35,359 nucleotides of DNA from Bacillota bacterium (GCA_021793645.1 JAJYSJ010000026.1:1-35359), one strand, 5' to 3'. Positions 1 to 8,647 are shown, counted from the stretch's first letter. The notes: generated by a model from the sequence alone, not told the origin. A program made the numbers and translations.

Positions 1-357
1 CATGGCTCTTCGCCATGCCATTTGGAATATCCTTGCTCAGTAGTTCCCTTAACTGGTGCTCGGACCCAGCTGGGTCAGCGGCCTGCTAAATTCGCTCTAA
101 TCTCGATCGAGACATGCGAAATACCTGACAAAGGGCGAGCAATCCAGCGACGACAGGTGGCGCTGGAAGGAAGTCCGGTCTACGATGATGATGTGGTTGT
201 GTAGATCGGAGCGGACCTGCGTCAACAGGTCCGCTCCAACTTCTTCGCCCCGCCGTAAAGCCGGGCGAGCAAATTCCTTGCGTGGACATGCCTGCGATCC
301 TGAAGATGCTGGAGATGCTGGAGCGGCGCTGCCCGGCGTGCGGGGCGGCTCCTGACT
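1..357. other. left flank, no gene recognised
   Basis: No recognisable coding sequence. A short open frame on the plus strand ends at 204 just before a hairpin, so it could be the tail of a gene entering from outside the window, but its translation matches no family I know. From 288 another short frame carries a CPxC-like pair and runs out of frame into the exporter fragment that begins at 358. This looks like a junction of unrelated pieces rather than an intact gene. Confidence 0.4.
208..237. terminator. perfect 12-bp inverted repeat (possible terminator)
   Basis: GGAGCGGACCTG at 208-219 is followed by a 6-nt loop and its exact reverse complement at 226-237. It lies 4 nt after the stop of the small frame ending at 204. 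No clear T-run follows on either strand, so a terminator is only one reading; a recombination or protein-binding site is also possible. Confidence 0.4.
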
Positions 358-1251
358 TTGCTGTCATGGCGATGGCTCTTTTGGATCAATCTGCCGATTA
401 CACTGGCCCTCATCGGCATCCTGTGGAGACATGGCCGCGGCCGGATTGCCCCTGAAGGTGGAACTGTCCCGCCCCTAGACTGGCTGGGAAGCGCGTTGCT
501 CATGGGCACCGTCACCGCTGGGCTGCTGGCCTTGGCCAGCATCGTTGGCTCCCGCGCCCTCTGGGTCTGCCTGACCGGGACGATGGGCGTGGCGTTCATC
601 TTCTGGGAACGTCGCGTTCACCAGCCGCTGGTGCCCAGAGCATTGTGGGGGCGGCCTGGCTTTTGGGCCGCAGCCCTCGCCGTAGTGGCGGTCGGTGGGG
701 CGACGGCACTCGGGTTCACGGTTCCTCCGTACACTTTGCGGTTGGTACATCATTTCCCACCGTGGGCAGTGGGACTCGTCAACATGGCTGCACCCTTAGC
801 CCTCGTGCTGTGCGCCCGGCCAGCAAGCCGTTGGATCCCGCGGGTGGGGCCGGCCCCACTGATGGGGATCGGCTTGGTCCTGATGGCTGGGTCGTTCGCG
901 AGCCTGGCGATTGGCGGTGCAACCGTCTCGCCCTGGATCACGGCCGTGGCGCTGCTGATCTATGGGGTGGGCGCGGCGGTGTTCTTCCCTAGTAACCTGG
1001 CGACTTTGCTGGCTGCTGTCAGCCATTCCCACCAGGGCGTCTTGGGCGCCCTGCAGCGTATGGGCATCAACCTCGGTACTGCGGTCGATGCGACCGTAAC
1101 CGGGGCTCTGCTCAGCATGACCGTCAGCCCACATCATCCCCTGTCGATGATCGGTGTCCGTACCGCATGGGCGTACGGCGCCGGCACTCTGGTCTTGGCT
1201 GGTGTCGGCGTGTGGGCAACGCGGCCACGTCAACCGCAAGCGGCCAAGTAG
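358..1251 (+). pseudogene. DHA2 (EmrB/QacA-type) MFS drug exporter, N-terminally truncated
   Basis: The translation opens directly with the conserved SWRWLFWINLPI-type motif, which in the 14-helix DHA2 drug:H+ antiporters lies around residue 150-180, and continues through about eight hydrophobic helices to a normal C-terminus. Intact family members are about 450-500 residues; only about 297 remain here, so the first five or so helices are missing. The frame is closed by a stop at 301-303, only 55 nt upstream, and no ribosome binding site precedes the TTG at 358. I read it as a truncated, probably non-functional gene. Its last codons are repeated, inverted and decayed, at the right edge of the window (35188-35312). 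Confidence 0.8.
1201..1245 (+). repeat. inverted copy of the right-edge repeat (exporter 3' end)
   Basis: This 45-bp stretch matches the reverse complement of 35188-35232 at 41 of 45 positions. It encodes the last residues of the truncated DHA2 exporter. Looser similarity extends upstream to about 1168, pairing with sequence to about 35312. The repeat reflects two related exporter genes in opposite orientation rather than an IS end. Confidence 0.75.
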
Positions 1252-1430
1252 AGCGCAAGCGAGCGGAGGGCTGACGAAGAGGACAAGAACTGACATCGCT
1301 AATGAAAGTCACTGGGTAACGTTTCAGTGGCTTGAGGCAACGACATGACGTGGAGCTAGCAGGCTGTGTGGTTAGTACCACCAATATATGGCAGCAAAGA
1401 GATTGGGGACGAGACGTCGAAGTTGTCCGT

Positions 1431-1781
1431 ATGAAGACGAAATTCAGGGACCATCAGCCGGATGATCGGATGCTGTTGCCGCCATCGTTCGCAGACCTGC
1501 TGCCGAAGGAGCATGAGGCCTTCTTCGTGCGAGAAACGGTGTTGAAGGCGGATCTCAGCCAGATCTACGGCTCGTACACTGCGACGAAGGGGCAGCCGCC
1601 GTACCAGCCGAGCATGATGGTGGCGATCTTCGCCATGTCTGGCTGGCTCGCCCGGACCACGTGGCCTCGTATGCGCTTTGCGTCCCTCGGGGCGGAAGTT
1701 TGCCTCCGGCTTCCTCCGGATCCTGTCTCACGGCGGGCACCCTTGCCATTGGCTGACGGTTGGGTCAGCCACCCGCCGTAG
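1431..1781 (+). pseudogene. IS1182-type transposase, N-terminal fragment
   Basis: From the ATG at 1431, about 65 residues match the N-terminal DUF772 domain of IS1182-type transposases: MLLPPSFADLLP near the start, then PYQPSMMVAIF. After roughly 1635 the expected continuation is lost. The reading frame changes to a composition-only tail that ends at 1781, and another frame contains a weak echo of the next family segment. None of the DDE catalytic domain is present. This is a relic of an insertion sequence; I could not identify its terminal inverted repeats. Confidence 0.7.
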
Positions 1782-1826
1782 CGGACTTTCACCGCCAAGT
1801 CGACGCCCATGCCGGGCGCACCCGAA

Positions 1827-1854
1827 AGCCCGGATGCCATAGGGCATCCGGGCT
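1827..1854 (-). terminator. hairpin terminator of the aquaporin gene
   Basis: A perfect 12-bp stem (AGCCCGGATGCC with its complement) and a 4-nt loop lie about 50 nt beyond the stop of the minus-strand aquaporin gene. On the minus strand the stem is followed by only a short TTT, so termination strength is uncertain. Confidence 0.6.
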
Positions 1855-1904
1855 TGGCGGAGCGAATCGGAGATGACGGTGGGCTCAGATCGCGTGGATC
1901 ATCC

Positions 1905-2585
1905 CTAACGCCTTGCCCGCTTGGCGGCTGGAGCTTCGGCGCCCTCCCCATTCAGCAGGAGGTAGCGCACCACGAGCGCCGCGACGATGGCTCCTACGAT
2001 CGGTCCGACAATATAGATCCAGATGCTTGCGAATTGCCCGGAGACCAGCGCCGGTCCGAGGGTGCGCGCGGGATTCATCGATCCGCCCGTCAAGGCGCCG
2101 CCCCAGAACGCTCCCAAGCCCAGGGCGCCGCCGACGGCAAGCCCCGAGGCGAGCGGCGGGAACTTGGGGTGGAACGTCATGGACACCGCGAAGACGAGAC
2201 CGAAGGTCAGCAGGGCTTCCAGGGCCGCTCCTCGCCAGTCGCCCCACCCTGCCACCGGTACGGTCGCGCCAAGGGAGGCCACGTGCCCGAGGATGGCGAG
2301 TAGCACAAGGCTCGCGACGATGGCGCCGATGAGTTGCGCGACGATGTAACCCACCACGTCGCGGCCCGGAATCTTTCCCAGCGCGAAGACGCCAAGCGTC
2401 ACCGCGGGGTTCACGTGCGCGCCGGAGATCGGACCGATGGTGTAGACGAGGACCATCAGTACGAGGAAAACGACGAACGGCACGTTCGCTGTGCTGCTGC
2501 GGCTGATCGCATCCATCATCACCGAACCAGCGATCACCGTGGTCAGCAGGAAGGTGCCGATAAACTCCGCAAGATACTTCTTCAA
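1905..2585 (-). CDS. MIP-family aquaporin / small-solute channel
   Basis: 226-residue integral membrane channel with six predicted helices and the two half-helix signatures NPA at residues 59-61 and NPA-R at 171-174. The family conducts water or small neutral solutes such as glycerol passively across the cytoplasmic membrane. The start is TTG, supported by AGGAGG 7 nt upstream. Aligned by distance from the NPA boxes, the selectivity-filter positions are Val39, Ala159, Gly168 and Arg174. The helix-5 histidine of water-selective AqpZ is therefore a small residue, as in glycerol facilitators, so the substrate may not be water alone. The C-terminal tail is basic. The gene is monocistronic with its own possible promoter and terminator. 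Confidence 0.92.
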   Translation of the reverse strand: MKKYLAEFIGTFLLTTVIAGSVMMDAISRSSTANVPFVVFLVLMVLVYTIGPISGAHVNPAVTLGVFALGKIPGRDVVGYIVAQLIGAIVASLVLLAILGHVASLGATVPVAGWGDWRGAALEALLTFGLVFAVSMTFHPKFPPLASGLAVGGALGLGAFWGGALTGGSMNPARTLGPALVSGQFASIWIYIVGPIVGAIVAALVVRYLLLNGEGAEAPAAKRARR

Positions 2586-2671
2586 GCCCCGGCCTCCTCA
2601 CCGCAATAGCGGATGACCCAAGCAACCTATGGAAGGGACGTGGCGAGCTCCATCGCAGGGTCGCCATAGCT

Positions 2672-2702
2672 AGTATACGCGGCCACTCTGCGCCGAAAGC
2701 AA
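2672..2702 (-). promoter_or_regulatory. possible sigma-A promoter of the aquaporin gene
   Basis: On the minus strand TATACT (2677-2672) is a good -10 box about 90 nt before the aquaporin start. TTGCTT (2702-2697) is a weak -35 at a long 19-nt spacing, so this is only moderately likely. Confidence 0.3.
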
Positions 2703-3014
2703 CTCGAGACGCTGCGCCCTTCGTATGCCAAGACCGATCCCGCCGCCTCATCTGTCCGGTAACATCTTGTATGGCTTGGTGGTACGGTTATCTCGGGGTC
2801 ATACCGCGACACCGATGTCTCGGGTTGGTCCCAAAAGGCAGGTTTTCCTGCCGGCCTGACGCGGGCACGCAATCCCGGACTCCTCGCGAACCCGGGTCCC
2901 GCCCACGGCTGCTAGATCGCAAGTCCTAGCAGACGTGGATTCATACTAGGCCGCAGCGCCGGTTCATGCATGATAGTGCGTGAATGCGTCTGGTTACGTT
3001 TTCAGTGACAGCAT
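2703..3014. other. intergenic region between divergent aquaporin and GH4 genes
   Basis: No gene, tRNA or known riboswitch was recognised. The only structure seen is a 7-bp inverted repeat, CTGCTAG (2909-2915) and CTAGCAG (2926-2932), about 95 nt upstream of the GH4 start, which could be an operator. Confidence 0.35.
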
Positions 3015-3027
3015 GGGAGGCGACGCA

Positions 3028-4404
3028 TTGTCTTCGACTAAGTGCGTAGCGGTGGTCGGCGGCGGTGGAGTTCGCGTGCCGTTGCTGCTCAACGGGCTGC
3101 TGCGGCGGGCAGCCGAGATCGGTCTCGAGGAAGTGCGGCTGTACGACATCGACCCGCGGCGCGCCGAGCTCATGAAGGCCCTCGGCGAAGCGCTCAGGGC
3201 GCGTCATGGAGTCTTCGTGCGGATCGTCGTGGCCGATAGCCTCGACGCAGCCATCGCCGGCGTTGCCTTTGTCTTCTCCGCCGTGCGCATCGGCGGCGCG
3301 GAGGGTCGTATCGCCGATGAGCGCATTCCCCTGCAGCATGGACTGCTCGGCCAGGAGACGACGGGGATCGGCGGCATGTCGATGGCGCTCAGGACGATCC
3401 CTTTCGCCTTGCACCTTGCAGAGCGCATGCGGGTCCTGGCGCCTGACGCGTGGTTTCTCAACTTCACCAACCCCTCCGGCCTGATCGTGGAGGCGCTGGT
3501 ACAGGCGGGACACCGGCGGGCGATCGGGCTGTGCGATGCCCCCTCCGGCCTCAAGACGGAGGTCTGCCACTTCCTCGGGGCAGAGGAATCCGAGACGTCC
3601 CTCGGCTACCAAGGACTGAACCACCTCGGCTGGGTGCAGTCGGTGCGGGTTCAGGGCGAGGAGCGCCTGCCCCGCCTGGTTGAAGATGCCCCTGCGCTGG
3701 CCGCGCGCGTGCGTTCACTGGGCTTCTTTGGCCCCGAGCTCCTGCAAGGCCTCGGCCTATTGCCGAATGAGTACCTCTACTACTACTACTTCCGCCGCGA
3801 CGCCCTCGAGCGCGAACTAACCGCCGAGCACACCCGCGGCGAAATGGTCCACGACTGGAACGCGCGCATCTACAGGGAAGTCGGCGAGGCGCTGATGCAA
3901 GGGAGCGCCGATGACGCGATCGAGCGCTATCGCGCCATCCTCGCCGAGCGGCGCAACAGCTACATGGCCGAGGTCACGCAGACGGACCGCGACCGCGGCA
4001 TCACCGCCGACACGATCTTCCGCGAAGAGGGGTACGAAGGACTGGCCCTCAAGGCGATGTCTGCCCTCGCCGGCGGCGATCAGGCAGAACTCGTGCTGAA
4101 CGTGGAGAGCGCAGGCGCATCGGATGTGCTTGCGCCGCACGAGGTCGGCGAGCTGACCTGCCGCGTCGACCAAGAAGGCGCCCACCCGCTCCCTGCCCCT
4201 CCGCTGCCTCCAGGCCCGCGTGGGCTGGTGCGCAGCGTCAAGGACTATGAACTGCTGACCGCGCAGGCAGCGCGCAGCGGCTCGCGCGAGACGCTGCTGG
4301 AAGCCGCGCAGGCGCATCCGCTGATCGGCGACCGTCGTCAGGCTTCTGCCTGCCTCGACGCGCTGATCGAGGCCCACCGCGCCAATCTGCCGCAGTTCGC
4401 GTAG
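3028..4404 (+). CDS. GH4-family NAD- and metal-dependent glycosidase (6-phospho-beta-glucosidase type)
   Basis: Glycoside hydrolase family 4 enzymes cleave glycosides, often 6-phospho-glycosides, through an NAD+-assisted redox mechanism that needs Mn2+. The protein has the N-terminal Rossmann motif VVGGGGVRVP (residues 9-18), the NFTNPSG signature (145-151), the metal-ligand cysteine in LCDAPSG (Cys169), the metal-ligand histidine in LNHLGW (His199), and a tyrosine-rich NEYLYYYY stretch near 247-254 where the catalytic tyrosine lies. At 458 residues it has normal length. I chose TTG at 3028 because GGGAGG lies 7 nt upstream; a frame from GTG 2980 adds 16 unlikely residues. The exact sugar cannot be read from sequence; alpha-galactosidase or alpha-glucosidase GH4 members are alternatives. 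Confidence 0.88.
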   Translation: MSSTKCVAVVGGGGVRVPLLLNGLLRRAAEIGLEEVRLYDIDPRRAELMKALGEALRARHGVFVRIVVADSLDAAIAGVAFVFSAVRIGGAEGRIADERIPLQHGLLGQETTGIGGMSMALRTIPFALHLAERMRVLAPDAWFLNFTNPSGLIVEALVQAGHRRAIGLCDAPSGLKTEVCHFLGAEESETSLGYQGLNHLGWVQSVRVQGEERLPRLVEDAPALAARVRSLGFFGPELLQGLGLLPNEYLYYYYFRRDALERELTAEHTRGEMVHDWNARIYREVGEALMQGSADDAIERYRAILAERRNSYMAEVTQTDRDRGITADTIFREEGYEGLALKAMSALAGGDQAELVLNVESAGASDVLAPHEVGELTCRVDQEGAHPLPAPPLPPGPRGLVRSVKDYELLTAQAARSGSRETLLEAAQAHPLIGDRRQASACLDALIEAHRANLPQFA

Positions 4405-4717
4405 GACGGCGCGCAGCGCGGCGCAAGTCGCTTCGCGGCAAAATGGCGCGAAGCCGTTCGACGGCAATCGCCCGGCGCGAACGTCCACCCTTGCCTGCCG
4501 TCGATCGGTGATCCGTCAGGGGGCGGGAGTTTGCCTCCCTCCCTCCGCTCTGCACCGGATCGCCGACAACCTTCGACCCCGCAGAGGAGCAGGCGGCGCA
4601 ACGCCTGCGTCATGGCACCGGTGGGCCTGCAGCTCGTCCCAAGAGACCGCAACGCCGCACGGGCGGCGGCGCAGACGGCAAGTCTCCCGCCTGCGCCCCA
4701 TCGACCCTCCAGGCGAC
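4405..4717. other. spacer between convergent genes with two hairpins
   Basis: No coding sequence was recognised. GCTTCGCG (4430-4437) pairs perfectly with CGCGAAGC (4447-4454), shortly after the GH4 stop. A stem with 10 of 11 pairs at 4668-4697 follows the minus-strand dehydrogenase stop. Both are GC-rich and lack T-runs, so they are weak terminator candidates. Confidence 0.35.
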
Positions 4718-5473
4718 TTAGCCCATGTAGGCCCCGCCGTTTACGAACCAGTACTGACCGGTCGCGTGTGGTGCGCCTGCCGCAAGCCATAGTGCCCAGT
4801 CGGCGATGTCCCCGGGAGATGCGAGCTTTCCCAGCGGGATACCCGACACGTGCGACGCGAGCCGCTCTGGGTCGCGCAGGGAGAAGCGGTCGAGCACCTC
4901 ATCCGTTTCGGTATAGCCCGGTACGAGGCAGTGCACGCGCAGCGTCGGTGCGAATTCCTGTGCCATGACCTTTGTGAGGACCATGACTCCGGCCTTGGCG
5001 ACGCAGTAGTTCGCGCCATTTTTGCGCCCGCGCAGCCCGGTCGCGGCACCGATGTTGATGATGCTGCCGCTTCCCTGGGCCAGCATGCGGCGGGCGGCAT
5101 TCTGCGAACAGAGGATGGTACCGCGCAATTGGCTGTCGTACGTTACGCGGAAATCGTCATCTGTCATCTCGAGAAACGGTCGATCGCGGTTGCGGCCAGC
5201 GCAGTTCACCAGCACGTCAAGCCTGCCGTACCCGGCATCGATGTCTTCAAAGAGGTCTCGTACCTGGCCTGGGTCGGCGACGTCCGCGAACAGGGCCATC
5301 GCTTCCCCGCCCCGCTCTGCGATGCCGCGCACGACCTCCCTGGCGTCATCTCTGGACTGATCGCAATGCACGATGACACGTGCACCTGCCGCGGCATAGC
5401 GCTCGGCGATCGCACGGCCAATGCCCCGACTCGACCCGGTGACAAGCGCAACACGGCCCGTCAGATCCAACAT
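4718..5473 (-). CDS. short-chain dehydrogenase/reductase with an altered catalytic tetrad
   Basis: A 251-residue classical SDR. It has TGSSRGIG (12-19) for NAD(P) binding, NCAG (90-93), YCVAK with Tyr156 and Lys160, PG at the substrate-loop position and a C-terminal NGG. Proteins of this type oxidise or reduce hydroxyl/keto groups. The residue 13 before the catalytic Tyr, normally Ser, is Ala143 (codon GCC), and the helix-4 Asn is Gln115. Two of the four tetrad residues are thus changed, and ordinary SDR chemistry is doubtful. The start is ATG with a poor upstream ribosome binding site. A class II aldolase gene lies 93 bp upstream on the same strand, so both probably serve one carbohydrate pathway, perhaps with the convergent GH4 enzyme. 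Confidence 0.88.
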   Translation of the reverse strand: MLDLTGRVALVTGSSRGIGRAIAERYAAAGARVIVHCDQSRDDAREVVRGIAERGGEAMALFADVADPGQVRDLFEDIDAGYGRLDVLVNCAGRNRDRPFLEMTDDDFRVTYDSQLRGTILCSQNAARRMLAQGSGSIINIGAATGLRGRKNGANYCVAKAGVMVLTKVMAQEFAPTLRVHCLVPGYTETDEVLDRFSLRDPERLASHVSGIPLGKLASPGDIADWALWLAAGAPHATGQYWFVNGGAYMG

Positions 5474-5566
5474 CCGCCCACCCGCCCCCCGGCCCTCGGC
5501 CCGACGTGTGCCCGTTGCATCCTATGCCTGCCGGGGGGGCCGGGATACCGACGATAACGGGATGGG

Positions 5567-6202
5567 TCAGCGCATGCGGTAGGCAGCAAACGCCGTACGG
5601 ATCGCGGCTGCTTCCTCTTCATCCAGCGTCGCCGGCGCGAGGCCTCGGGTCAGGAGGAAATGCATGGCGGCCTCCTCCGTGGCGATGGCGCAGCTGTAGG
5701 CAGCGAAGAGGCTGGGGCCGATGGCGACGGCGCCGTGGTTGCGCATCAGGCAGGCGCCTGCGCCTGTGCGCTCAAAGGTTTTAGCCACCGCATCAGCCAG
5801 TTCGGCGCTTCCGGAAGGCAGGTACGGCGCGACCGGGAGCGTGCGTCCGATCAGTCCGTGACCTTCTCCCGTGTAAATCGGCACATCGTCCGCCACGAGA
5901 CCCGCCGCGACCGCAAACGGCGTGTGGTCGTGCCAGACCGCCTGGGCCTCGGGCAGCGCGCGGTAGATCGCGAGGTGCAGCGGCAGTTCACTGGACGGCC
6001 TGCCCGACTGCGCCTGGCCGCTCGCGAGATCGACGGCAACGAAGTCTTCGGCCCGCAGCTTCAGGTAGTCGGTCGCTGTGGGCGTAATCAGGAGTCCGCC
6101 TGGTACGCGAATCGACACGTTGCCGAAGGTTCCGCGCAGGAGTCCCTCGCGGGCGCCTCGCCGAACCATGGTACGCAGTTCCCGCCGCATCTCCCCTGCC
6201 AT
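5567..6202 (-). CDS. class II aldolase/adducin-family protein (fuculose-phosphate-aldolase-like)
   Basis: Zn2+-dependent aldolases of this family cleave sugar phosphates, releasing dihydroxyacetone phosphate and an aldehyde; relatives act as epimerases or dehydratases. The 211-residue protein keeps the metal and active-site set at FucA-like positions: Glu72 in SSELPLH, His91 and His93 in WHDHTPFA, and His156 in RNHGAVAIG. The phosphate-binding GTFGNVSIR segment is at 24-32. I prefer ATG at 6202, 8 nt after AAGGTG; a GTG at 6208 is too close to that site. It is divergent from the Lon-like gene and upstream of the SDR gene. The substrate is unknown. Confidence 0.88.
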   Translation of the reverse strand: MAGEMRRELRTMVRRGAREGLLRGTFGNVSIRVPGGLLITPTATDYLKLRAEDFVAVDLASGQAQSGRPSSELPLHLAIYRALPEAQAVWHDHTPFAVAAGLVADDVPIYTGEGHGLIGRTLPVAPYLPSGSAELADAVAKTFERTGAGACLMRNHGAVAIGPSLFAAYSCAIATEEAAMHFLLTRGLAPATLDEEEAAAIRTAFAAYRMR

Positions 6203-6266
6203 TGCCACATCACCTTTCTGCAGGAGTCCCTTCCCGCACTGCGAAACCCCAGCCGAGGTGGTCCCC

Positions 6267-8639
6267 TTGGCAACTCAGCCACTCGCGACAGAAATTCTGC
6301 GTTGGACCCTCGACCCGGCCAATCTCGGCTTTCAAACCACAGCAGAACTCGACACCAAAGAGGAACTCGTCGGTCAGCCGCGAGCGGAGGAGGCGATGGC
6401 GCTCGCGCTCTCCCTGCGCCGCCACGGATACCACATCTATCTTTCCGGCCCGACCGGCACCGGGCGTACGACCTATGCGCGCCGACGCCTCCGGCAGGCT
6501 GCGGCGTCCCTGCCGCCAGCCGAGGACTGGCTCTATCTGCCGAACTTCCGCGCTCCCTCTTCGCCAGAGGCCGTCGCCGTGCCTGCGGGTGCAGGGCCGC
6601 GCTTTCAGCAGGCGCTTCGCCAACTGCAGCGCGATCTTGCGCAGCGTTTGCCGCAGGCGTTCGCCTCGGAGGAATACGCGGCCGCCCGGGACCAGGCGCT
6701 TGAAGAGTTCTCGCGCCGCGCCGATCAGGAGTTTGTGGCATTTCAGCACGAGGCCCAGGCACTCGGCTTTACGGTGACCCCCGGGCCGACAGGACTTACG
6801 ACCACGCCTTTGCAAGGCGAGCGGCCGCTCACGGCCGAAGAGCTGCAGACACTGCCGACAGCGCGCCAAGAGGAGCTGGAGCGGGCAGGCCAGCAGGTGC
6901 ACAAACTTGGCGAAGCCTTCCTGCGTCGGGCGCATGAACTCCAGCAGGAGTCGACGCAAAAGGTGCACGAACTCTCGCACGCCCTCGCGGCGTACACCTG
7001 CGCACCTCTCTTCGAGCGGCTGAAGCAGGAGTTTCCGCAAGAAGCCCTTCTCGCGCACCTCACCGAGCTTTACCGCAGGATTCCCGAGTGGCTCCCGCTG
7101 CTCGTGCCGACGGACGGCGAGCAGGCGGTGGAGGATCCCGGGTGGTTTTTGGTCAACGCATTCGTCGTGCGTGCAGAGGATGAGGTTCCTGTCGTCTACG
7201 AGGCGAACCCCTCCTACTACAACCTGATGGGCAGCATCGCCTACGAGGCATCCCCGAGCGCTGGGCTGCGCACGAGCTTCACCCTGATCCGGCCCGGGGC
7301 GGTGCACCGCGCCAACGGTGGCTACCTCCTGATTCCCGCGCGCGAACTCGTAACGAACCCCCTGGCCTACCAGGGGCTAAAGCGCGCGCTGCTGCACCGC
7401 CTGGCGCGCATCGAGAACATCGGCCAGGAGGAGCGGCCGACGCCGACGCTCGGCCTCGAGCCCGCACCGATCCCATTGGATCTGCAGGTCGTGCTGGTCG
7501 GTCCCGAAGCGGCCTATCACGAACTGCGACAGATGGATGAACAGTTTCGAAAGCTCTTCAAGGTCCGCGTAGACTTCGCTCCCGACATGCCCAACACGGA
7601 AGAGAACCGCGCAGCATTCGCGCTGTTCCTTGCAGGGCTCCGGGAGTCCCACGGCCTGCGTCCGTTTGCCGCCTCAGGCGTCGCACGCCTGACTGAGGAA
7701 GCTGCCCGCGACGCAGGCGGGCGGCGCAGGCTCTCGACGCGCATGGCGGTGGCGATCGAACTCGCGGTGGAGGCGGATGCCCTTGCGGCAGAGAGCGGCG
7801 CCGCCGCGATCACCGCGGAGCACATCGACGCTGCCTTGCGTGGACGAACCAGCCGCAGCGGTCTCTACGAGGAGCGCATGCGCGAACTCATCTCCCTTGG
7901 CACGATCCGCATCGAGACGCGCGGAGCACGCGTCGGCCAAGTCAACGGCCTCACCGTGCTCACCCAGGGTGAGCGCGCATTCGGCCTGCCTGCGCGGATC
8001 ACGGCGCGCACCTATGCGGGCAGCGCTGGGGTGATCGACATCGAGCGCGAGATCCAGCTCTCGGGTCCGATCCACTCCAAGGGCGTATTGACGCTCTCGG
8101 GCTACCTTGGCTGGCGGTTCGGCCGTACCCAGCCCCTCTCCCTCTCGGCAAGCCTGACGATCGAGCAGAACTATGGAGGGATCGAGGGCGACTCCGCCTC
8201 CTCGACGGAACTCTACGCGATCCTCTCGGACCTTGCAGATCTACCGGTGCGTCAGGACATCGCCGTCACCGGTTCCGTCGATCAGAATGGCCTCATCCAG
8301 CCGATCGGCGGCGTCAACGAAAAGATCGAGGGCTTCTTCGCCGTCTGCTTGGCGCAGGGTCTCACCGGCACGCAGGGCTGCATGGTCCCGCGCCAGAACG
8401 TGCCCGACCTGATGCTCTCCGAGGAAGTGGTAGAGGCAGTGGCGGCCGGAAAGTTCCACATCTATGCAATCGACTCGATCGAGCAGGGCATCGAGCTGCT
8501 GACGGGCGTCGCGGCCGGGGGCGACGCCGAAGGCGACTACCCTGCCGCTTCGGTCTTCGGCCGCGCGGCCGAGCGTCTCGCGCGATACGCCGCAGCGGTG
8601 CACGGCTCAGGCCCCAAACGCGACCTGCGGCCCGCATGA
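6267..8639 (+). CDS. Lon-like ATP-dependent protease (AAA_32 / Lon-C type)
   Basis: A 790-residue cytoplasmic protein with an N-terminal AAA-type nucleotide-binding region, a long helical insertion (about residues 110-270) and a C-terminal Lon protease domain. The P-loop GPTGTGRTT (61-69) has Arg where Walker A normally has Lys, as I recall for this Lon-like subfamily. The protease dyad is intact: Ser643 in GDSAS and Lys686 in NEKIEGF, 43 residues apart as in Lon. Such proteins are proposed to degrade unfolded or regulatory proteins, and ATP use varies in the group. I chose TTG at 6267 because GAGGTGG lies 5 nt upstream and homology starts here; the frame is open to 6078 without a plausible start. 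A GC-rich hairpin follows. Confidence 0.9.
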   Translation: MATQPLATEILRWTLDPANLGFQTTAELDTKEELVGQPRAEEAMALALSLRRHGYHIYLSGPTGTGRTTYARRRLRQAAASLPPAEDWLYLPNFRAPSSPEAVAVPAGAGPRFQQALRQLQRDLAQRLPQAFASEEYAAARDQALEEFSRRADQEFVAFQHEAQALGFTVTPGPTGLTTTPLQGERPLTAEELQTLPTARQEELERAGQQVHKLGEAFLRRAHELQQESTQKVHELSHALAAYTCAPLFERLKQEFPQEALLAHLTELYRRIPEWLPLLVPTDGEQAVEDPGWFLVNAFVVRAEDEVPVVYEANPSYYNLMGSIAYEASPSAGLRTSFTLIRPGAVHRANGGYLLIPARELVTNPLAYQGLKRALLHRLARIENIGQEERPTPTLGLEPAPIPLDLQVVLVGPEAAYHELRQMDEQFRKLFKVRVDFAPDMPNTEENRAAFALFLAGLRESHGLRPFAASGVARLTEEAARDAGGRRRLSTRMAVAIELAVEADALAAESGAAAITAEHIDAALRGRTSRSGLYEERMRELISLGTIRIETRGARVGQVNGLTVLTQGERAFGLPARITARTYAGSAGVIDIEREIQLSGPIHSKGVLTLSGYLGWRFGRTQPLSLSASLTIEQNYGGIEGDSASSTELYAILSDLADLPVRQDIAVTGSVDQNGLIQPIGGVNEKIEGFFAVCLAQGLTGTQGCMVPRQNVPDLMLSEEVVEAVAAGKFHIYAIDSIEQGIELLTGVAAGGDAEGDYPAASVFGRAAERLARYAAAVHGSGPKRDLRPA

Positions 8640-8647
8640 AGCCGCCT

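Noticed and set aside
2703-3014. possible tRNA or riboswitch in the intergenic region before the GH4 gene
   Set aside because: Only a 7-bp inverted repeat is seen; no cloverleaf or conserved aptamer blocks.
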